Assembly: GCA_017398355.1 (NCBI GenBank)
Contig: JAFQGD010000058.1
Span: 1-64,000, forward strand
Direction of reading: 5' to 3'
Length of the DNA: 64,000 bases
Source of the DNA: Akkermansia sp.
GTDB lineage: Bacteria; Verrucomicrobiota; Verrucomicrobiia; Verrucomicrobiales; Akkermansiaceae
The notes under the pieces were generated by a model. The model searched no databases. It saw only the letters and a program-made list of their open reading frames with translations, and was not told the origin of the DNA. Positions 32,666-42,985 of this stretch are shown one piece after another; positions within the stretch are counted from its first letter, which is position 1; each line of letters begins with the position of its first letter. The translations under genes were made by a program, and so were the position numbers.

Positions 32666-34669
32666 TCAATCATCCTGCAAGAGGGCGCGCATGGTGGCAA
32701 AGAAGTTTACATTTTCTTCCTCGCTGGCGGGGGTGTTCATGAGTTCATCGTAATCCACAAATTCGTAGTAACGATTGGGGATTTCCATGATAAAGCAGGA
32801 GGGGGCGCAGCGCTCTTCTTTGCCGTATTTGGAGCGTTTGGCGCAATAAGTCATGGTCAGGCGTTCGCGGGCGCGGGTGATGCCCACGTAGAACAAGCGG
32901 CGTTCTTCATCCAAGCTGCCCTCATCTACCGAGCGGGTGTGGGGGAGCAAGCCATTCTCCACCCCCACAATGTACACATGGGGGAACTCCAAGCCCTTGG
33001 CGGCATGCATGGTGATGAGGCACACCCCGCTTTTCGACTCGATATCGTCCTCCTTGCGGTCTTCATCCAGCCCAATACCAGCCAAAAAATCCGTGAGCTT
33101 GTTGCCGGGCAACCAAAATTGCCGCAGGGCGGATTTGATATCATCTATGGCCGACTGGCGGCGGTCTTTTTCCTCCTCCGTCTTGCAGTTGCGGGCAATG
33201 TACTCCTCATAGCCCGTTTCATTGAGGAAATCCTGCAAGATGTCCACAAAGGGTCGCTCGCTCTGCGCAAACTCCGTGCCGTAGCGAGTCACCAAATCCG
33301 TGAATTCATTGATGCAATTTTGCGAGCGAGTGGAACACTCGGACAGGAAAGAAATATCGCGCAGCGTGGCCCAAAGACTCTTCTTGTTGTCGCGGCTCCA
33401 GTCGATGGCGAAAGAGGCCGTCACGTCACTGATACCACGGGGCGGCGTGTTGAGCACACGTAGCACATGCAAATCTGCATCGGGATTATCCATCATTTGC
33501 AGATAGCTAATCAAATCCTTCACCTCACGGCGGTCAAAGAAACTCTTGGTGCCCACCATGCGGTAGGGGATATGGTGCTCTCGCATGGCCATTTCCAAGG
33601 CTCGGCTCTGCGCATTGGCGCGGAAAAGCACAGCAAAATCCTCCCATGCCAGTTTTTCGCTGATGCGTAGGCGCTCAATCTCCTCCGCGATGAAACCGGC
33701 CTCGTCATCCGCACCGGGCATGGCCATGAGACGCACAGGGTATTTGCCATCCTTATTGGTGCGCAGAGTCTTTTCGCGGCGGCCCACATTGTTGCGAATG
33801 ACCACATTAGCGCAATCCAGCACCTGCTTGGTGCAGCGGTAGTTCTCCTCCAGTTTGATGACGGTGGGGTTCGGGAAAAAGCTCTCGAAATCCAAGATGT
33901 TGGAAATCTGCGCGCCGCGCCAGCCGTAGATGGATTGGTCGTCATCCCCCACCACACATACATTGTGCTCCGGCCCCACAAGTTGGTTCAGCAGGCTCAT
34001 TTGCAGCGAGTTCGTATCCTGGAACTCATCCACCGTGATGAAGGAGAAACGCCGGTTCCATTTATCATGCACATCCGGGTAGCAGCGCAGCAGACGCTCC
34101 GTCAGAATCAGCAAATCATCAAAATCCACTGCATTTTGCGCCTTGAGCTGGCGCTGGTACGCCCCGGCCACGGCCGAAATGAGCGTATCTTCAATCTCTT
34201 TGTAGCTCAGCCCCTTGTTACGCACGCGCGACAACTCGTTGATGACCTGTGCGGGCTCCAACTTCTCACGCCGCGCGCCGTACTCCATGATGAGCCGCTT
34301 CAGCATGCCGGATTGGTCGCTCCCGGTGTAGATGGAGAAGTTCTCCTTGTAGCCCAAGCGGCCTATATCCTGCCGCAGGATGCGCACACAGAGCGAATGG
34401 AAAGTACACACCGTCATCTGGCGGGCGGCCTTGCGATCCACCAGCCCCGCCACACGCTCTGCCATTTCGTTGGCGGCTTTGTTGGTGAAGGTTAGCGCGA
34501 GAATACCTCGGGGGTTAATCCCCTTCTCTATCATATTGGCAATGCGGCAAGTCACCGTGCGGGTTTTGCCCGTACCGGCACCGGCAAGGATGAGCACCGG
34601 TCCGCACAAGGTCTGCACGGCCTGACGCTGGGCTGCATTCAAGCTGTTGATGTCGAACTTCTCTGCCAT
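32666..34669 (-). CDS. UvrD/PcrA/Rep-family DNA helicase
   Basis: 667 residues, superfamily 1A 3'-5' DNA helicase for repair and replication restart. Motifs in order: Q motif LNAAQRQAV, Walker A GAGTGKTRT, TFTNKAANEM, Walker B VDEFQDTN, GDDDQSIYGWRGA, LEENYRC, then LITMHAAKGLEFPHVY and GITRARERL. It is the last gene of the pyrF-thyA-folA-uvrD group, 6 bp after folA. Which subfamily (UvrD, PcrA or Rep) cannot be told by eye. Confidence 0.92.
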   Translation of the reverse strand: MAEKFDINSLNAAQRQAVQTLCGPVLILAGAGTGKTRTVTCRIANMIEKGINPRGILALTFTNKAANEMAERVAGLVDRKAARQMTVCTFHSLCVRILRQDIGRLGYKENFSIYTGSDQSGMLKRLIMEYGARREKLEPAQVINELSRVRNKGLSYKEIEDTLISAVAGAYQRQLKAQNAVDFDDLLILTERLLRCYPDVHDKWNRRFSFITVDEFQDTNSLQMSLLNQLVGPEHNVCVVGDDDQSIYGWRGAQISNILDFESFFPNPTVIKLEENYRCTKQVLDCANVVIRNNVGRREKTLRTNKDGKYPVRLMAMPGADDEAGFIAEEIERLRISEKLAWEDFAVLFRANAQSRALEMAMREHHIPYRMVGTKSFFDRREVKDLISYLQMMDNPDADLHVLRVLNTPPRGISDVTASFAIDWSRDNKKSLWATLRDISFLSECSTRSQNCINEFTDLVTRYGTEFAQSERPFVDILQDFLNETGYEEYIARNCKTEEEKDRRQSAIDDIKSALRQFWLPGNKLTDFLAGIGLDEDRKEDDIESKSGVCLITMHAAKGLEFPHVYIVGVENGLLPHTRSVDEGSLDEERRLFYVGITRARERLTMTYCAKRSKYGKEERCAPSCFIMEIPNRYYEFVDYDELMNTPASEEENVNFFATMRALLQDD

Positions 34670-34675
34670 GCCGCC

Positions 34676-35152
34676 TCAGCCGTTTTGCTTTTCGTAGAGC
34701 ACCAGCTCAAAACCTTCGAAACGCTCTACCACCGTGCGCTTGGTAAACAGCTCCGCAAAGGGCGGGAACCAGGTATCGGCCTCAAACTCTCCTGCCACTT
34801 CCGATACATACAGCCGCTGCATCTTCGGCAACATCATGCCGTATATCTGAGCCCCGCCTATCACCATCACCTCGGCATCCTGCAGCTCCATCTGCTCCAG
34901 CTCTGCCACATCGTGAATCACCATAGCACCCTCTGCCTTGTACCCTGCATCGCGGGTGAGCACAATGTTCTGGCGGCCAGGCAGCGGGCGCCCTAGGCTC
35001 TCCCACGTCTTGCGCCCCATCAGGATAGGATGCCCCATGGTAAGCCGCTTAAACACGCGCATATCCTCCGGCAAACGCCAAGGAATTGAATTGCGGATGC
35101 CGATGGCGCGGTCTGCCGCCATGGCCACTACACCGGTATAGCTGATACTCAT
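34676..35152 (-). CDS. folA: Dihydrofolate reductase
   Basis: Reduces dihydrofolate with NADPH. 158 residues of the standard chromosomal type: [40 protein letters not shown] (cofactor loop) and [12 protein letters not shown] (split motifs: [23 protein letters not shown]). It overlaps thyA by 4 nt, a natural pairing because thymidylate synthase makes the dihydrofolate that this enzyme recycles. Confidence 0.94.
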   Translation of the reverse strand: MSISYTGVVAMAADRAIGIRNSIPWRLPEDMRVFKRLTMGHPILMGRKTWESLGRPLPGRQNIVLTRDAGYKAEGAMVIHDVAELEQMELQDAEVMVIGGAQIYGMMLPKMQRLYVSEVAGEFEADTWFPPFAELFTKRTVVERFEGFELVLYEKQNG

Positions 35153-35964
35153 ACGGAAATAGGAGCCTTAATGTGCGGGTGCGGGTCGTAGTTTTCCAGC
35201 GTGAAATCGCTGTAATCAAAGCCGTCAATTTCGCGGATGTCGGGGTTCAGGCGCATCGTAGGCAGCGCGCGCGGCGCGCGGCTCAGCTGCAGCTTGGCCT
35301 GCTCAATGTGGTTGCGGTACAAATGCAAATCACCAAAGGTGTGTACAAACTCCCGCGCCTCATAGCCACAAACCTGCGCCATCATCAGCAGCAGCAAGGA
35401 ATAGCTGGCAATATTGAACGGCACCCCCAAGAACAAATCGCAGCTGCGCTGATACAACTGCAGGCTCAGCCCATGCTTCTCGCCCTCCTTCTGCGCGGGT
35501 ATCACGCAGAACTGGAAAAGACAGTGGCAAGGCGGCAGCGCCATGCTATCCACCTCTGCCACGTTCCAGGCAGATACAATATGGCGGCGGCTCCACGGGT
35601 TATTCTTCAGCGAATCCACCAACTTGGCAATCTGGTCGATGCTTCCTCCCTGCCCATCCGGCCACTTGCGCCATTGCGAGCCATACACCGGCCCCAAGTC
35701 GCCGTTCTCATCGGCCCACTCGTCCCAAATGCTCACGCCGTTCTCCTGCAAGTAGCGCACATTCGTGCTACCCTTCAGGAACCACAGCAGCTCATAGATG
35801 ATGGAGCGCAAGTGCAGCTTCTTCGTGGTCAGGCACGGAAAACCATCCCGCAAATCAAAGCGAGTCTGGCGCCCGAACACGCCTACCGTGCCCGTGCCGG
35901 TGCGGTCCTCGCGACCCACACCGTTCGTCAGCACATCATCAAGCAGTTCCAAGTACTGTCTCAT
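35149..35964 (-). CDS. thyA: Thymidylate synthase
   Basis: Methylates dUMP to dTMP with methylenetetrahydrofolate. 271 residues, usual length. Marks: [12 protein letters not shown] near the N-terminus, SWRKWPD-like QWRKWPD, the catalytic Cys in [27 protein letters not shown] and [12 protein letters not shown] 35964 is chosen because the frame above it runs into pyrF's 3' end, 10 bp away. It is coupled to folA by a 4-nt overlap. Confidence 0.94.
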   Translation of the reverse strand: MRQYLELLDDVLTNGVGREDRTGTGTVGVFGRQTRFDLRDGFPCLTTKKLHLRSIIYELLWFLKGSTNVRYLQENGVSIWDEWADENGDLGPVYGSQWRKWPDGQGGSIDQIAKLVDSLKNNPWSRRHIVSAWNVAEVDSMALPPCHCLFQFCVIPAQKEGEKHGLSLQLYQRSCDLFLGVPFNIASYSLLLLMMAQVCGYEAREFVHTFGDLHLYRNHIEQAKLQLSRAPRALPTMRLNPDIREIDGFDYSDFTLENYDPHPHIKAPISV

Positions 35965-35974
35965 GGCCTCGCTC

Positions 35975-36760
35975 TCACAGGGCAAGAGCCTCGCGTATCT
36001 GCAGAGCGTACATCTCTGCCTTCTGCGCAAAACTCATCTCAGGGTTCTTGTACAATATGCCACGGGATACATTGATGACCGGCGGAGCCACACGCGTGCC
36101 ACCCGTCAGCGCAGACAAATCACCACCCTGCGCCCCCAATCCGGGAATCAGCAGCGGGGCATCCGGCAGCTCCGCCAGCAGCTCACCGCTCGCATTCGTG
36201 AGCCCCACTACCATGCCTACCTCCGTAGCGGCACCTTCCTCACGGGCGCGGGTCACCATATCACCCACCAGCTGGTACACCTTGCGCCCATTCGCAAGCA
36301 CCTGGCGCTCAATGTCCGCAGATCCCGCATTAGAGGTCACTGCCAGCAGATACACAGCCTTGCCGGGGCGATCCAAAAACGGCTCCAAAATATCATAACC
36401 CATGAAAGGGTTGAGCGTCACCGCATCCACATTCACCATGTGCTCAAAATAAGCCTGCGCGTAGTACTTCTGAGTCTCGCCAATATCTCCGCGCTTCGCG
36501 TCCAATATCACAGGAATATCCGCAGGCATATCCGGCAGCAAATCCTCCAGCACCTTCAGCCCCGGCAGCCCCATCGCCTCGAAATAGGCGATATTCGGCT
36601 TGTATGCCGCGGCATACGGAGCCGTCTCCTCCACCACGCGGCGCAGCCATGCTGCCAGTTCGCCCATGTTATCGCTCTGCGGGCGCGGGTCCAACCCCAC
36701 ACACAAAGCCGACCGCGTTGCCCTTATCCTTGCCTGCAATTTTTCTGAAAATTTCATCAC
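35975..36760 (-). CDS. pyrF: Orotidine 5'-phosphate decarboxylase (type 2)
   Basis: Last step of UMP synthesis. 261 residues. The type 2 signature is plain: CVGLDPRP near the start, [30 protein letters not shown] with the catalytic Lys-Asp set, and LNPFMGYD. Start MMKFSEK; the second Met at 36757 is equally possible. First gene of a pyrimidine/folate group with thyA and folA, which also fits its role in nucleotide supply. Confidence 0.93.
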   Translation of the reverse strand: MMKFSEKLQARIRATRSALCVGLDPRPQSDNMGELAAWLRRVVEETAPYAAAYKPNIAYFEAMGLPGLKVLEDLLPDMPADIPVILDAKRGDIGETQKYYAQAYFEHMVNVDAVTLNPFMGYDILEPFLDRPGKAVYLLAVTSNAGSADIERQVLANGRKVYQLVGDMVTRAREEGAATEVGMVVGLTNASGELLAELPDAPLLIPGLGAQGGDLSALTGGTRVAPPVINVSRGILYKNPEMSFAQKAEMYALQIREALAL

Positions 36761-36837
36761 GCCCCCATCCTACCACACCCCCGCCCGCTTGCCAAGCGAG
36801 AACTCTGCTCTTTTCCTCATTATCTACGCAGCGCGCA

Positions 36838-36866
36838 TTGCATTCGGCGCCTCAACATGCTACAAT
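36838..36866 (+). promoter_or_regulatory. Predicted promoter of the 36890 gene
   Basis: TTGCAT (36838-36843), 17 bp, TACAAT (36861-36866). It overlaps a possible ATG at 36857 and therefore supports the ATG at 36890. Confidence 0.5.
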
Positions 36867-36889
36867 CCGGCAACGCATTATTCCTCTAC

Positions 36890-37258
36890 ATGCTCTCCTT
36901 TCTTCAAAAATACTTTCACCGCCGCAAAGAGCGTGCCGAGCGTCACCAGCGGTGGAAGTGCTGGTTGCGCGAGCTGAAACTCCGTACCGATGAGCAATTT
37001 CAACGCTGTTGGGCCGATACCCCCTTAACCCCGACTCAACGCCACTCCATAGAGGACATTGCCCGCATCATGGAGCTTCCCTCTCCGCACCTTTTCCCGG
37101 CAGATGATATTTTCCTCATCCTCTACAACACCCACGCCGATTTCCGTGATGTCGAGGCCATGCAGGCCATCGAAAAGCACCTGCACATCAACTTCCCCTC
37201 CGTCTATGAACAACACCACCAACAGAGCCTCACTCTCGCGGAGTTCCTGAAAGGCTGA
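36890..37258 (+). CDS. Hypothetical protein
   Basis: 122 residues: a basic helical N-terminus (MLSFLQKYFHRRKERAERHQ) and an acidic helical remainder with no recognisable motif. It has its own promoter. GC content and codon use match the core genome rather than the restriction island that begins just after its stop, so it is probably the last core gene on this side. Confidence 0.6.
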   Translation: MLSFLQKYFHRRKERAERHQRWKCWLRELKLRTDEQFQRCWADTPLTPTQRHSIEDIARIMELPSPHLFPADDIFLILYNTHADFRDVEAMQAIEKHLHINFPSVYEQHHQQSLTLAEFLKG

Positions 37259-37275
37259 CGCCAGGTGGCTTCTCT

Positions 37276-37962
37276 TTATTGCGACAGCACACACACTATT
37301 GCCGGGGGGCTCATCGCAAACACTAGTTGAATCAATTTCTGAAGTTCCGCATACTGTCTGTACTCATCCAGCAGAATACCTATTTGTGAGCCTCTCAATA
37401 ATATAGGCGCAATCAACGACTTGAATTCCTTGGGCACTACCATCCACCTATATGGTGTGCCATCCTTTACAAAAACGTTGCCGACTGCATCCATTTTCCC
37501 GTGAGGTTTTCGCGATGCAAGCGTCTGAGCTTTGATGTGTGACTGACCTTTTGAATCGCGGCTGCAAATCACAATATAATCATCCTTATCACATACGAAC
37601 ACCCGCATAAGCTTGCAGTCATTTTGATTATACCCATTAGACTTTAACCCATTATACCTCAATTTATCCTTAAAAAGCTCTAATGGACTCATAATGTTTA
37701 TATGTCCGTTATCATAGCAAAATAGGAGTCTCGATTGCTTATTATAATGCCACGGATACGTGGGTATATTGTAAGTCACCCCTTCATACTCTCGTCTCTC
37801 CCTATCTCGAGAAACTTTGCCATCCTGATACAAGACAATCCATCTCACGGTCTGCGTCTTCATGAGATTCATTGCCTCTACACGCTTAGCGTAAATTCGC
37901 ATCGCCTTTTCTATCGTCATTCCTTGGTGCATGCTCATTACCACCTTATCCATTTCTTCCAT
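37276..37962 (-). CDS. Unknown protein, last gene of the restriction operon
   Basis: 228 residues, AT-rich gene. No signal peptide. The middle is beta-rich (WHYNKQSRLLFCYDNGHINI; RVFVCDKDDYIVICSRDS), the end is hydrophobic (LIQLVFAMSPPAIVCVLSQ). No family recognised. Its start overlaps the end of the preceding gene by 25 nt in another frame, so coupled translation is likely. Several Met codons near the start leave the exact start open (37962, 37938 or 37929). Confidence 0.55.
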   Translation of the reverse strand: MEEMDKVVMSMHQGMTIEKAMRIYAKRVEAMNLMKTQTVRWIVLYQDGKVSRDRERREYEGVTYNIPTYPWHYNKQSRLLFCYDNGHINIMSPLELFKDKLRYNGLKSNGYNQNDCKLMRVFVCDKDDYIVICSRDSKGQSHIKAQTLASRKPHGKMDAVGNVFVKDGTPYRWMVVPKEFKSLIAPILLRGSQIGILLDEYRQYAELQKLIQLVFAMSPPAIVCVLSQ

Positions 37963-39002
37963 TTCTCAACTAAGCAAACCCACCAGCTACGCTTTTCTTC
38001 TACCCTTTCACTCACCAAATGCACACTTTGAGAAAGAGCATCAGTTACTACTTCATGCCCGCTTTCATGCGTATCGTTCACTTCCAACGGCAACACATCC
38101 CGACCCCAAACCATACATCTCGCCGCAACGTTCTCAGGCTCAATCTCCTTAGCACCCCATAATCCTATCAATCTTTTAGCATGTTGATGACCTCTCGCTG
38201 AAGCCGCCTCCAAACAAATTTTCGCCAAACGATACTGAAAAAATGGTTGCAATCGCTCAACTTGTTCCACAATCTGCTCATATGTCAATACCATCGTTCC
38301 CTCCACATCCTTTTTTGCAGTCAAAGCAGGAGAAATCGATTCCGGATTGCCGATTTCATCCTCATTTTTCCATCTTTTCAACTGTTCTTTCGCCCAGTGA
38401 TGCCGCTTCTTTGCTGCTTGCTGCAACCATTTGATGCCTTCATTTACATAGAACATCCCCAAACCATACATTGCATCAAGATCTCCGGCTCCGGCCTTTT
38501 GCTTCATCTCATTCAATGCCTTCTTTTTCTCCTGTTTCTGATTCTTCGCAGTCTTGGAAGCAGATGCAACGGCTTCGCTCTTTTCAGCGCTATTTCCAGC
38601 TAGCGTGGGTTTATTCATTTTCGCTTGTTGCTCCTGTCGCTCTCTCCCCATATCTTCTTTCCTTACTGAAAGTTGTACGCAAATGGCCTTATCCTCTCGC
38701 GGTATGGAAAAAGTTGAAGCTATTTTGGGTAACTCCTCAACAATTTGAGATTCTTTCAATCGTTGCTCCATTTCCCGAATGTCTCTATTCGTCAAAGATT
38801 CCCTTTCTTGTTTGCTTTGTACTCGCTGCAAACTGCGACTTGCTCGCGGATGCTTGTTTCTTACCGCAACCAGATACCATACTTCTGCACCTCTTAAATC
38901 ATTTTTTCGCTCACATGATACTCCTTTTGCCATAGCCTCTCGGGCTTTGGCAGAGATGTAAACCGATTGAACGTTTTTGCTCATAGACCGCCGCTTGGGC
39001 AA
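37938..39002 (-). CDS. Unknown protein with a Sel1-like segment, in the restriction operon
   Basis: 354 residues. The middle part AGAGDLDAMYGLGMFYVNEG / IKWLQQAAKKRHHWAKEQL resembles one or two Sel1-type helical repeats, which mediate protein contacts. The first 150 residues are basic and helical with a region rich in Lys, Gln and Ala. It starts 2 bp after the helicase/methylase gene and overlaps the next gene. Not a known restriction subunit; it may be an accessory or immunity factor. Confidence 0.55.
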   Translation of the reverse strand: MPKRRSMSKNVQSVYISAKAREAMAKGVSCERKNDLRGAEVWYLVAVRNKHPRASRSLQRVQSKQERESLTNRDIREMEQRLKESQIVEELPKIASTFSIPREDKAICVQLSVRKEDMGRERQEQQAKMNKPTLAGNSAEKSEAVASASKTAKNQKQEKKKALNEMKQKAGAGDLDAMYGLGMFYVNEGIKWLQQAAKKRHHWAKEQLKRWKNEDEIGNPESISPALTAKKDVEGTMVLTYEQIVEQVERLQPFFQYRLAKICLEAASARGHQHAKRLIGLWGAKEIEPENVAARCMVWGRDVLPLEVNDTHESGHEVVTDALSQSVHLVSERVEEKRSWWVCLVEKWKKWIRW

Positions 39003-39004
39003 GA

Positions 39005-42000
39005 TTAACTCATAGCTCTGACCTTTGCTTCAATGAACGCTATTTCTTTATCATCAAGCTTATATTTATGATAAAGTTGAGCATCTATTTCTGTTGTTGA
39101 TTTATCCCAATCAATATCGCTATTGTGAGTAAAATCCTGCATGGGCACGTTTGCCCACGTATCTCGAGGATTATGTTGGGTGACTTTTAATGTACCCAAC
39201 ATGGTTCGTGCAAATTTGGTACATATATACTTTCGGCAATTCTCAGCTTCAGTCTCATTTGTAAATTGACCAATGCTTAAAAATGTATCTGTATGCCCGA
39301 TTAAGGGCTGCCCGATTAAGGGCGTACTCAACACCTCGCCTATTGCTCCAGATCCGTTTGCTTCCGGCACAAGAACATTGTAGGTCATCAAATATGGTGT
39401 ATCTTCCACATATTCTTTATTTATCCATCTATACACACGCTTGTTTTTAATCAGTCCGAGCATTTCAATATAACCATCTGATTCAGTTTTATCCATCACA
39501 AAAACTTCATTGAGCAAGCTCAATGACTTAGATGTTATTTTCGATGCCGTTCCACTTCCTTGAACATCATAAACTCTTGGATGCTCATCAAATAAGATAT
39601 TCGAGAATTTATATAAGCCTTGAGAAGAAATCAAACTTGCAAATTCACCCGTTACGAAGTTTACATCATTACGAACTTTTTGTAACACAGAACGAAGTTC
39701 TTCGAACTCAGAAAAAAAAGCAATCTTTCCAAAATTACATTTAGCGTCGCGATAAGTCATTACAACTCCTCCTTTTATATCTACAGTTGGAAAAACGTCT
39801 GCTGACTTTTGGAAAAACTTTGCAACCATAAAATGCTCATCATTTAGCATTTTATCCATCCATTCTTTGGGGGTTTGCCCAGCCCTAGCCAAAAAGCGGG
39901 CTGGTGTAATGAGCGAAACTTTGTCTGCCAATTTGAAAGCAATATCATAAAACAAATGATAAACAGGGCTCTTACGAGTGCTTATACCTTCTTCCTGATA
40001 AGGCGGATTTCCCACAACTGCTTTAAATTTCATATTATCATCGAAGTTAGATTTCCAATAAGCATGGCCTTTGACCACCTTTGCCACAAAATTAGCAGAT
40101 TTGTTTTTGATTTGGTTGATTAGGTCTTCAAAATAGCGGGCATTGACCCGCCCGGGGCGGAATCCCATAAGGGTACGGCGGGTGATAGACTTCGCCATAG
40201 GCGTTTTGCAAATGACGAAGATATTTTCTCGCACCGTCTTATCCCATAGCTCTTGGTGTTCTGCCAAAGATTCAGGTGGTATAAGCGCCTCCTTAACACG
40301 GCGGCGGTAGATATTGTAGGTCAGATACAAAGGATATAAACCGGACTTAGAATTGATTTCCAACAGGCGAGAGGTCTGAGCAAAAACACACGCCGTCACA
40401 CCTTCCCTTTCCACCAAGCGGGGCTCCTCCAACTCCGCAGAAAAGTCCTCATTAAAGAAAGAGAATCCTCCCAAAGTTTCCGACATATGCATATTGACAA
40501 CCCGCCAAGGAGTAAGCACCGTTTCTTTATCGGGGTTACGGAACGTGGCAAAAATGGAAGCAATACGGGATATTCTATCCTCAATGCTCAGCTTATCTGC
40601 CGCGCGCGCCATGGCACGAATTCTTTTGGCTGCTGCAGAGAAAATCTCCGCATCATAAAAGCGTTTGAACTTGTTGAACTCATGCTTAGTCACGCCACGA
40701 GGCATAAATTCCTCCCATGATAAGGGGTCAACTAGGGATGTAAAATTGTCAATCGTCAGTTCTTGTTCTTCATTGACAATTTCAGCACCATAAATAAGCA
40801 GAGGCATACGGATGGAAATGCCGCGCAAGATGGAAATAGCATTTTGTTTTTTCTTGGCTTTTTCTTTGAGTTCTGCCAATCTCTTTAATTCCGCTTCCGA
40901 ACGTTCTTTTTTCGGTTTTTTCTCTAGTTTTTCCTTTTCCTCATATTCCTCATTGGTAAGGCCTTGATTGTTGATATCAATCTTATCCGTTTTAGGCATG
41001 GCCTTGGTTGTACCAATAATTCTTTGCAGGTTTTCAAAATCTTTCAGGTCACCATCTTGCAACTTCATCAAGCCATCATTATAGAGAGAAGCATCTTCAA
41101 ACCCGTTTCGAACAACACGCTCCACATAAGCTTTTTTGAGCTGCTGAAGCATGCGGGTCTCATTCATCTGCACCATCCTGCTACCGGAACAGGCAATGAC
41201 AGGGCAGAAATTGAGAAACTCGCCCAAAGCACGTTTCCGGGATTCGTCAGCCTTGCCGGGTTTTACAGAGATTTTCGGCACAGTGGCCAAAACTTGCAAG
41301 GTGCGGTCGGGGGCAAAATCGAACACATAGCAGTTTTCTTTCATTCTGCCGTTGATTGTGGCGGGCGTTTGCACCCGGAATATTGTCTGCATGTATGCTT
41401 TTGCAGAAGTATTATAACTACCGGACAGCATGAAAACACCCATCCAGGCCGGCACGGAAACACCCGTTGTAAGTCGACCACACGAAAGAGTGATTGTCCA
41501 AGTTTCATCCGGATTATCCCCAATAGCTTCATTCACCCTTTCCAACGCTTCGCCTCCTTCTGCATCGTCATCACCATCACCGGCGACATTCACAACCTGA
41601 AAGCGGCTAAAAACAGAATGCGTCTGCAACATTTTGCTGAGCGCCTTAGCCGCTTTGACACCGGGAAGGACCCATAAAGTATGGCGGAAGAGGGAACGAA
41701 ACTCATCTGTTGAAAAAGGATACTGATTATGCGAATCTGGCTTTACCAACAAATCCAAAAAGGAGCGAACGGCAGACTCATGCACAAATAAGCCGCGAGC
41801 ATCAACCCGAAAGAACTCTCGGAAATTGAAAGCCACGTCTTCGTCTGCAAATTCTGTCAGAGCTTCGCCAAGATTGTAGGTAAAAATGTTCAGCTTGGGC
41901 AAACAGGCATAGGGATTTGGGTCACCAAAATGCAAAAGATCCCACTGAGCTTTTGCCTTTTGCTCCATGATGTAATCCCACGTATAGATGTCCTCTTCCC

Positions 42001-42982
42001 GATAATCATCGTACAGATTGTAGGCGGTACCGGACAACTCTAACACTTTTGTGTTTTTCTTAATCAACTCCGCTAAAACAGCCTGTCCGCGCTTGGTCTG
42101 TGTTCCTTCGTGAGCTTCATCAATAATCACCAAATCCCAATTAGTAGAAAAAAGCTCATCGTTTTTCTCAAATTTTCCACCGACAGACCCCGAACCACGC
42201 AAATCTTGCATGGAGGCAAAATACACGTAGCAATCACCTTGAGCACTGTGCCGCTCCAAGTTCGCAAAAGAATCCCCCTTTCCTTTCGAGCCGTATCTAT
42301 ACTCGGGGCTGTCATAAAAAATCTTTTGAAAATCCTCGAACCAAGCTTGGTCAACAACCGGCCGGTGCGTCAGAATAAGAGTTCGCTTACATTGGCGTTC
42401 TTTGATAACTTGCAAGGCTGAAAGCGTTTTACCAAACCGCATTTTGGCATCCCACAGCACTTTAGAACTGACTTTGAAGCGCTTAAGAGTCATATCTATC
42501 GCCTCTCTTTGTTCCGGGCGAAAAACAATGGGAGATTGCTGTTGTGTTACTTCGTTAGCAGCCAGAGATTCACGGCCATCTTTAAGCGCTTTGATGGCTC
42601 GTTTTACCGTTCCCAAATCAGTTTCAAACCATTCTACGCCTTGGGTGTTCAGATTCTTAAATTTTTTACGGCTGACACCGGAGCGCTGCAAGACTTGGTG
42701 CACTTCCTTATCATTAAATGAGCCAAAAACAAGGCCACGTCTATACAGAGCAGTCTCCGTATACAATAATTCATACGGAACGGCAGCAGTACGGGTATAT
42801 TCATCAATTCGCTTGCGCGCCGCACGGTTCAATATGGAATTGTTGGGAGCAAGGGAAAATGCGTCTACTCCAGAATCATCAAAGGTTGTCTCACCTATCT
42901 TAAGACACCCTTCGTGCAATGCATCATTGATTCGGAAAACATAAATCAATGATGCTTTCGGAAGCTCAAAGTATTTATTCAT
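39005..42982 (-). CDS. Restriction enzyme: GIY-YIG/T5orf172-like domain, SF2 helicase and Eco57I-like methylase part
   Basis: 1325 residues. Residues ~10-110 look like a T5orf172/GIY-YIG-type nuclease (LIYVFRINDALHEGCLKIGETT split: IYVFRI and LKIGETT). An SF2 helicase follows: AKMRFGKT (179-186), LTHRP, IIDEAHEG (~286), SGTAYN (~317). The C-terminal part has NPPYQ (992-996), the catalytic motif IV of N6-adenine methylases, with VGNPPYQEEG and ITPARFLARAG as in Eco57I-type enzymes. No good SAM-binding motif I precedes it; that motif appears instead in the upstream partner. A 15-bp tandem repeat lies at 39295-39324. Likely cuts unmodified foreign DNA. Confidence 0.8.
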   Translation of the reverse strand: MNKYFELPKASLIYVFRINDALHEGCLKIGETTFDDSGVDAFSLAPNNSILNRAARKRIDEYTRTAAVPYELLYTETALYRRGLVFGSFNDKEVHQVLQRSGVSRKKFKNLNTQGVEWFETDLGTVKRAIKALKDGRESLAANEVTQQQSPIVFRPEQREAIDMTLKRFKVSSKVLWDAKMRFGKTLSALQVIKERQCKRTLILTHRPVVDQAWFEDFQKIFYDSPEYRYGSKGKGDSFANLERHSAQGDCYVYFASMQDLRGSGSVGGKFEKNDELFSTNWDLVIIDEAHEGTQTKRGQAVLAELIKKNTKVLELSGTAYNLYDDYREEDIYTWDYIMEQKAKAQWDLLHFGDPNPYACLPKLNIFTYNLGEALTEFADEDVAFNFREFFRVDARGLFVHESAVRSFLDLLVKPDSHNQYPFSTDEFRSLFRHTLWVLPGVKAAKALSKMLQTHSVFSRFQVVNVAGDGDDDAEGGEALERVNEAIGDNPDETWTITLSCGRLTTGVSVPAWMGVFMLSGSYNTSAKAYMQTIFRVQTPATINGRMKENCYVFDFAPDRTLQVLATVPKISVKPGKADESRKRALGEFLNFCPVIACSGSRMVQMNETRMLQQLKKAYVERVVRNGFEDASLYNDGLMKLQDGDLKDFENLQRIIGTTKAMPKTDKIDINNQGLTNEEYEEKEKLEKKPKKERSEAELKRLAELKEKAKKKQNAISILRGISIRMPLLIYGAEIVNEEQELTIDNFTSLVDPLSWEEFMPRGVTKHEFNKFKRFYDAEIFSAAAKRIRAMARAADKLSIEDRISRIASIFATFRNPDKETVLTPWRVVNMHMSETLGGFSFFNEDFSAELEEPRLVEREGVTACVFAQTSRLLEINSKSGLYPLYLTYNIYRRRVKEALIPPESLAEHQELWDKTVRENIFVICKTPMAKSITRRTLMGFRPGRVNARYFEDLINQIKNKSANFVAKVVKGHAYWKSNFDDNMKFKAVVGNPPYQEEGISTRKSPVYHLFYDIAFKLADKVSLITPARFLARAGQTPKEWMDKMLNDEHFMVAKFFQKSADVFPTVDIKGGVVMTYRDAKCNFGKIAFFSEFEELRSVLQKVRNDVNFVTGEFASLISSQGLYKFSNILFDEHPRVYDVQGSGTASKITSKSLSLLNEVFVMDKTESDGYIEMLGLIKNKRVYRWINKEYVEDTPYLMTYNVLVPEANGSGAIGEVLSTPLIGQPLIGHTDTFLSIGQFTNETEAENCRKYICTKFARTMLGTLKVTQHNPRDTWANVPMQDFTHNSDIDWDKSTTEIDAQLYHKYKLDDKEIAFIEAKVRAMS
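39295..39324. repeat. 15-bp tandem repeat inside the restriction gene
   Basis: GCCCGATTAAGGGCT (39295-39309) repeats at 39310-39324 with one change. It codes PLIGQ-PLIGH near residue 1220 of the protein, in the likely target-recognition part. Confidence 0.75.
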
Positions 42983-42985
42983 GAA

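Noticed and set aside
36857-36889. Earlier ATG for the 36890 gene
   Set aside because: It lies inside the promoter spacer.
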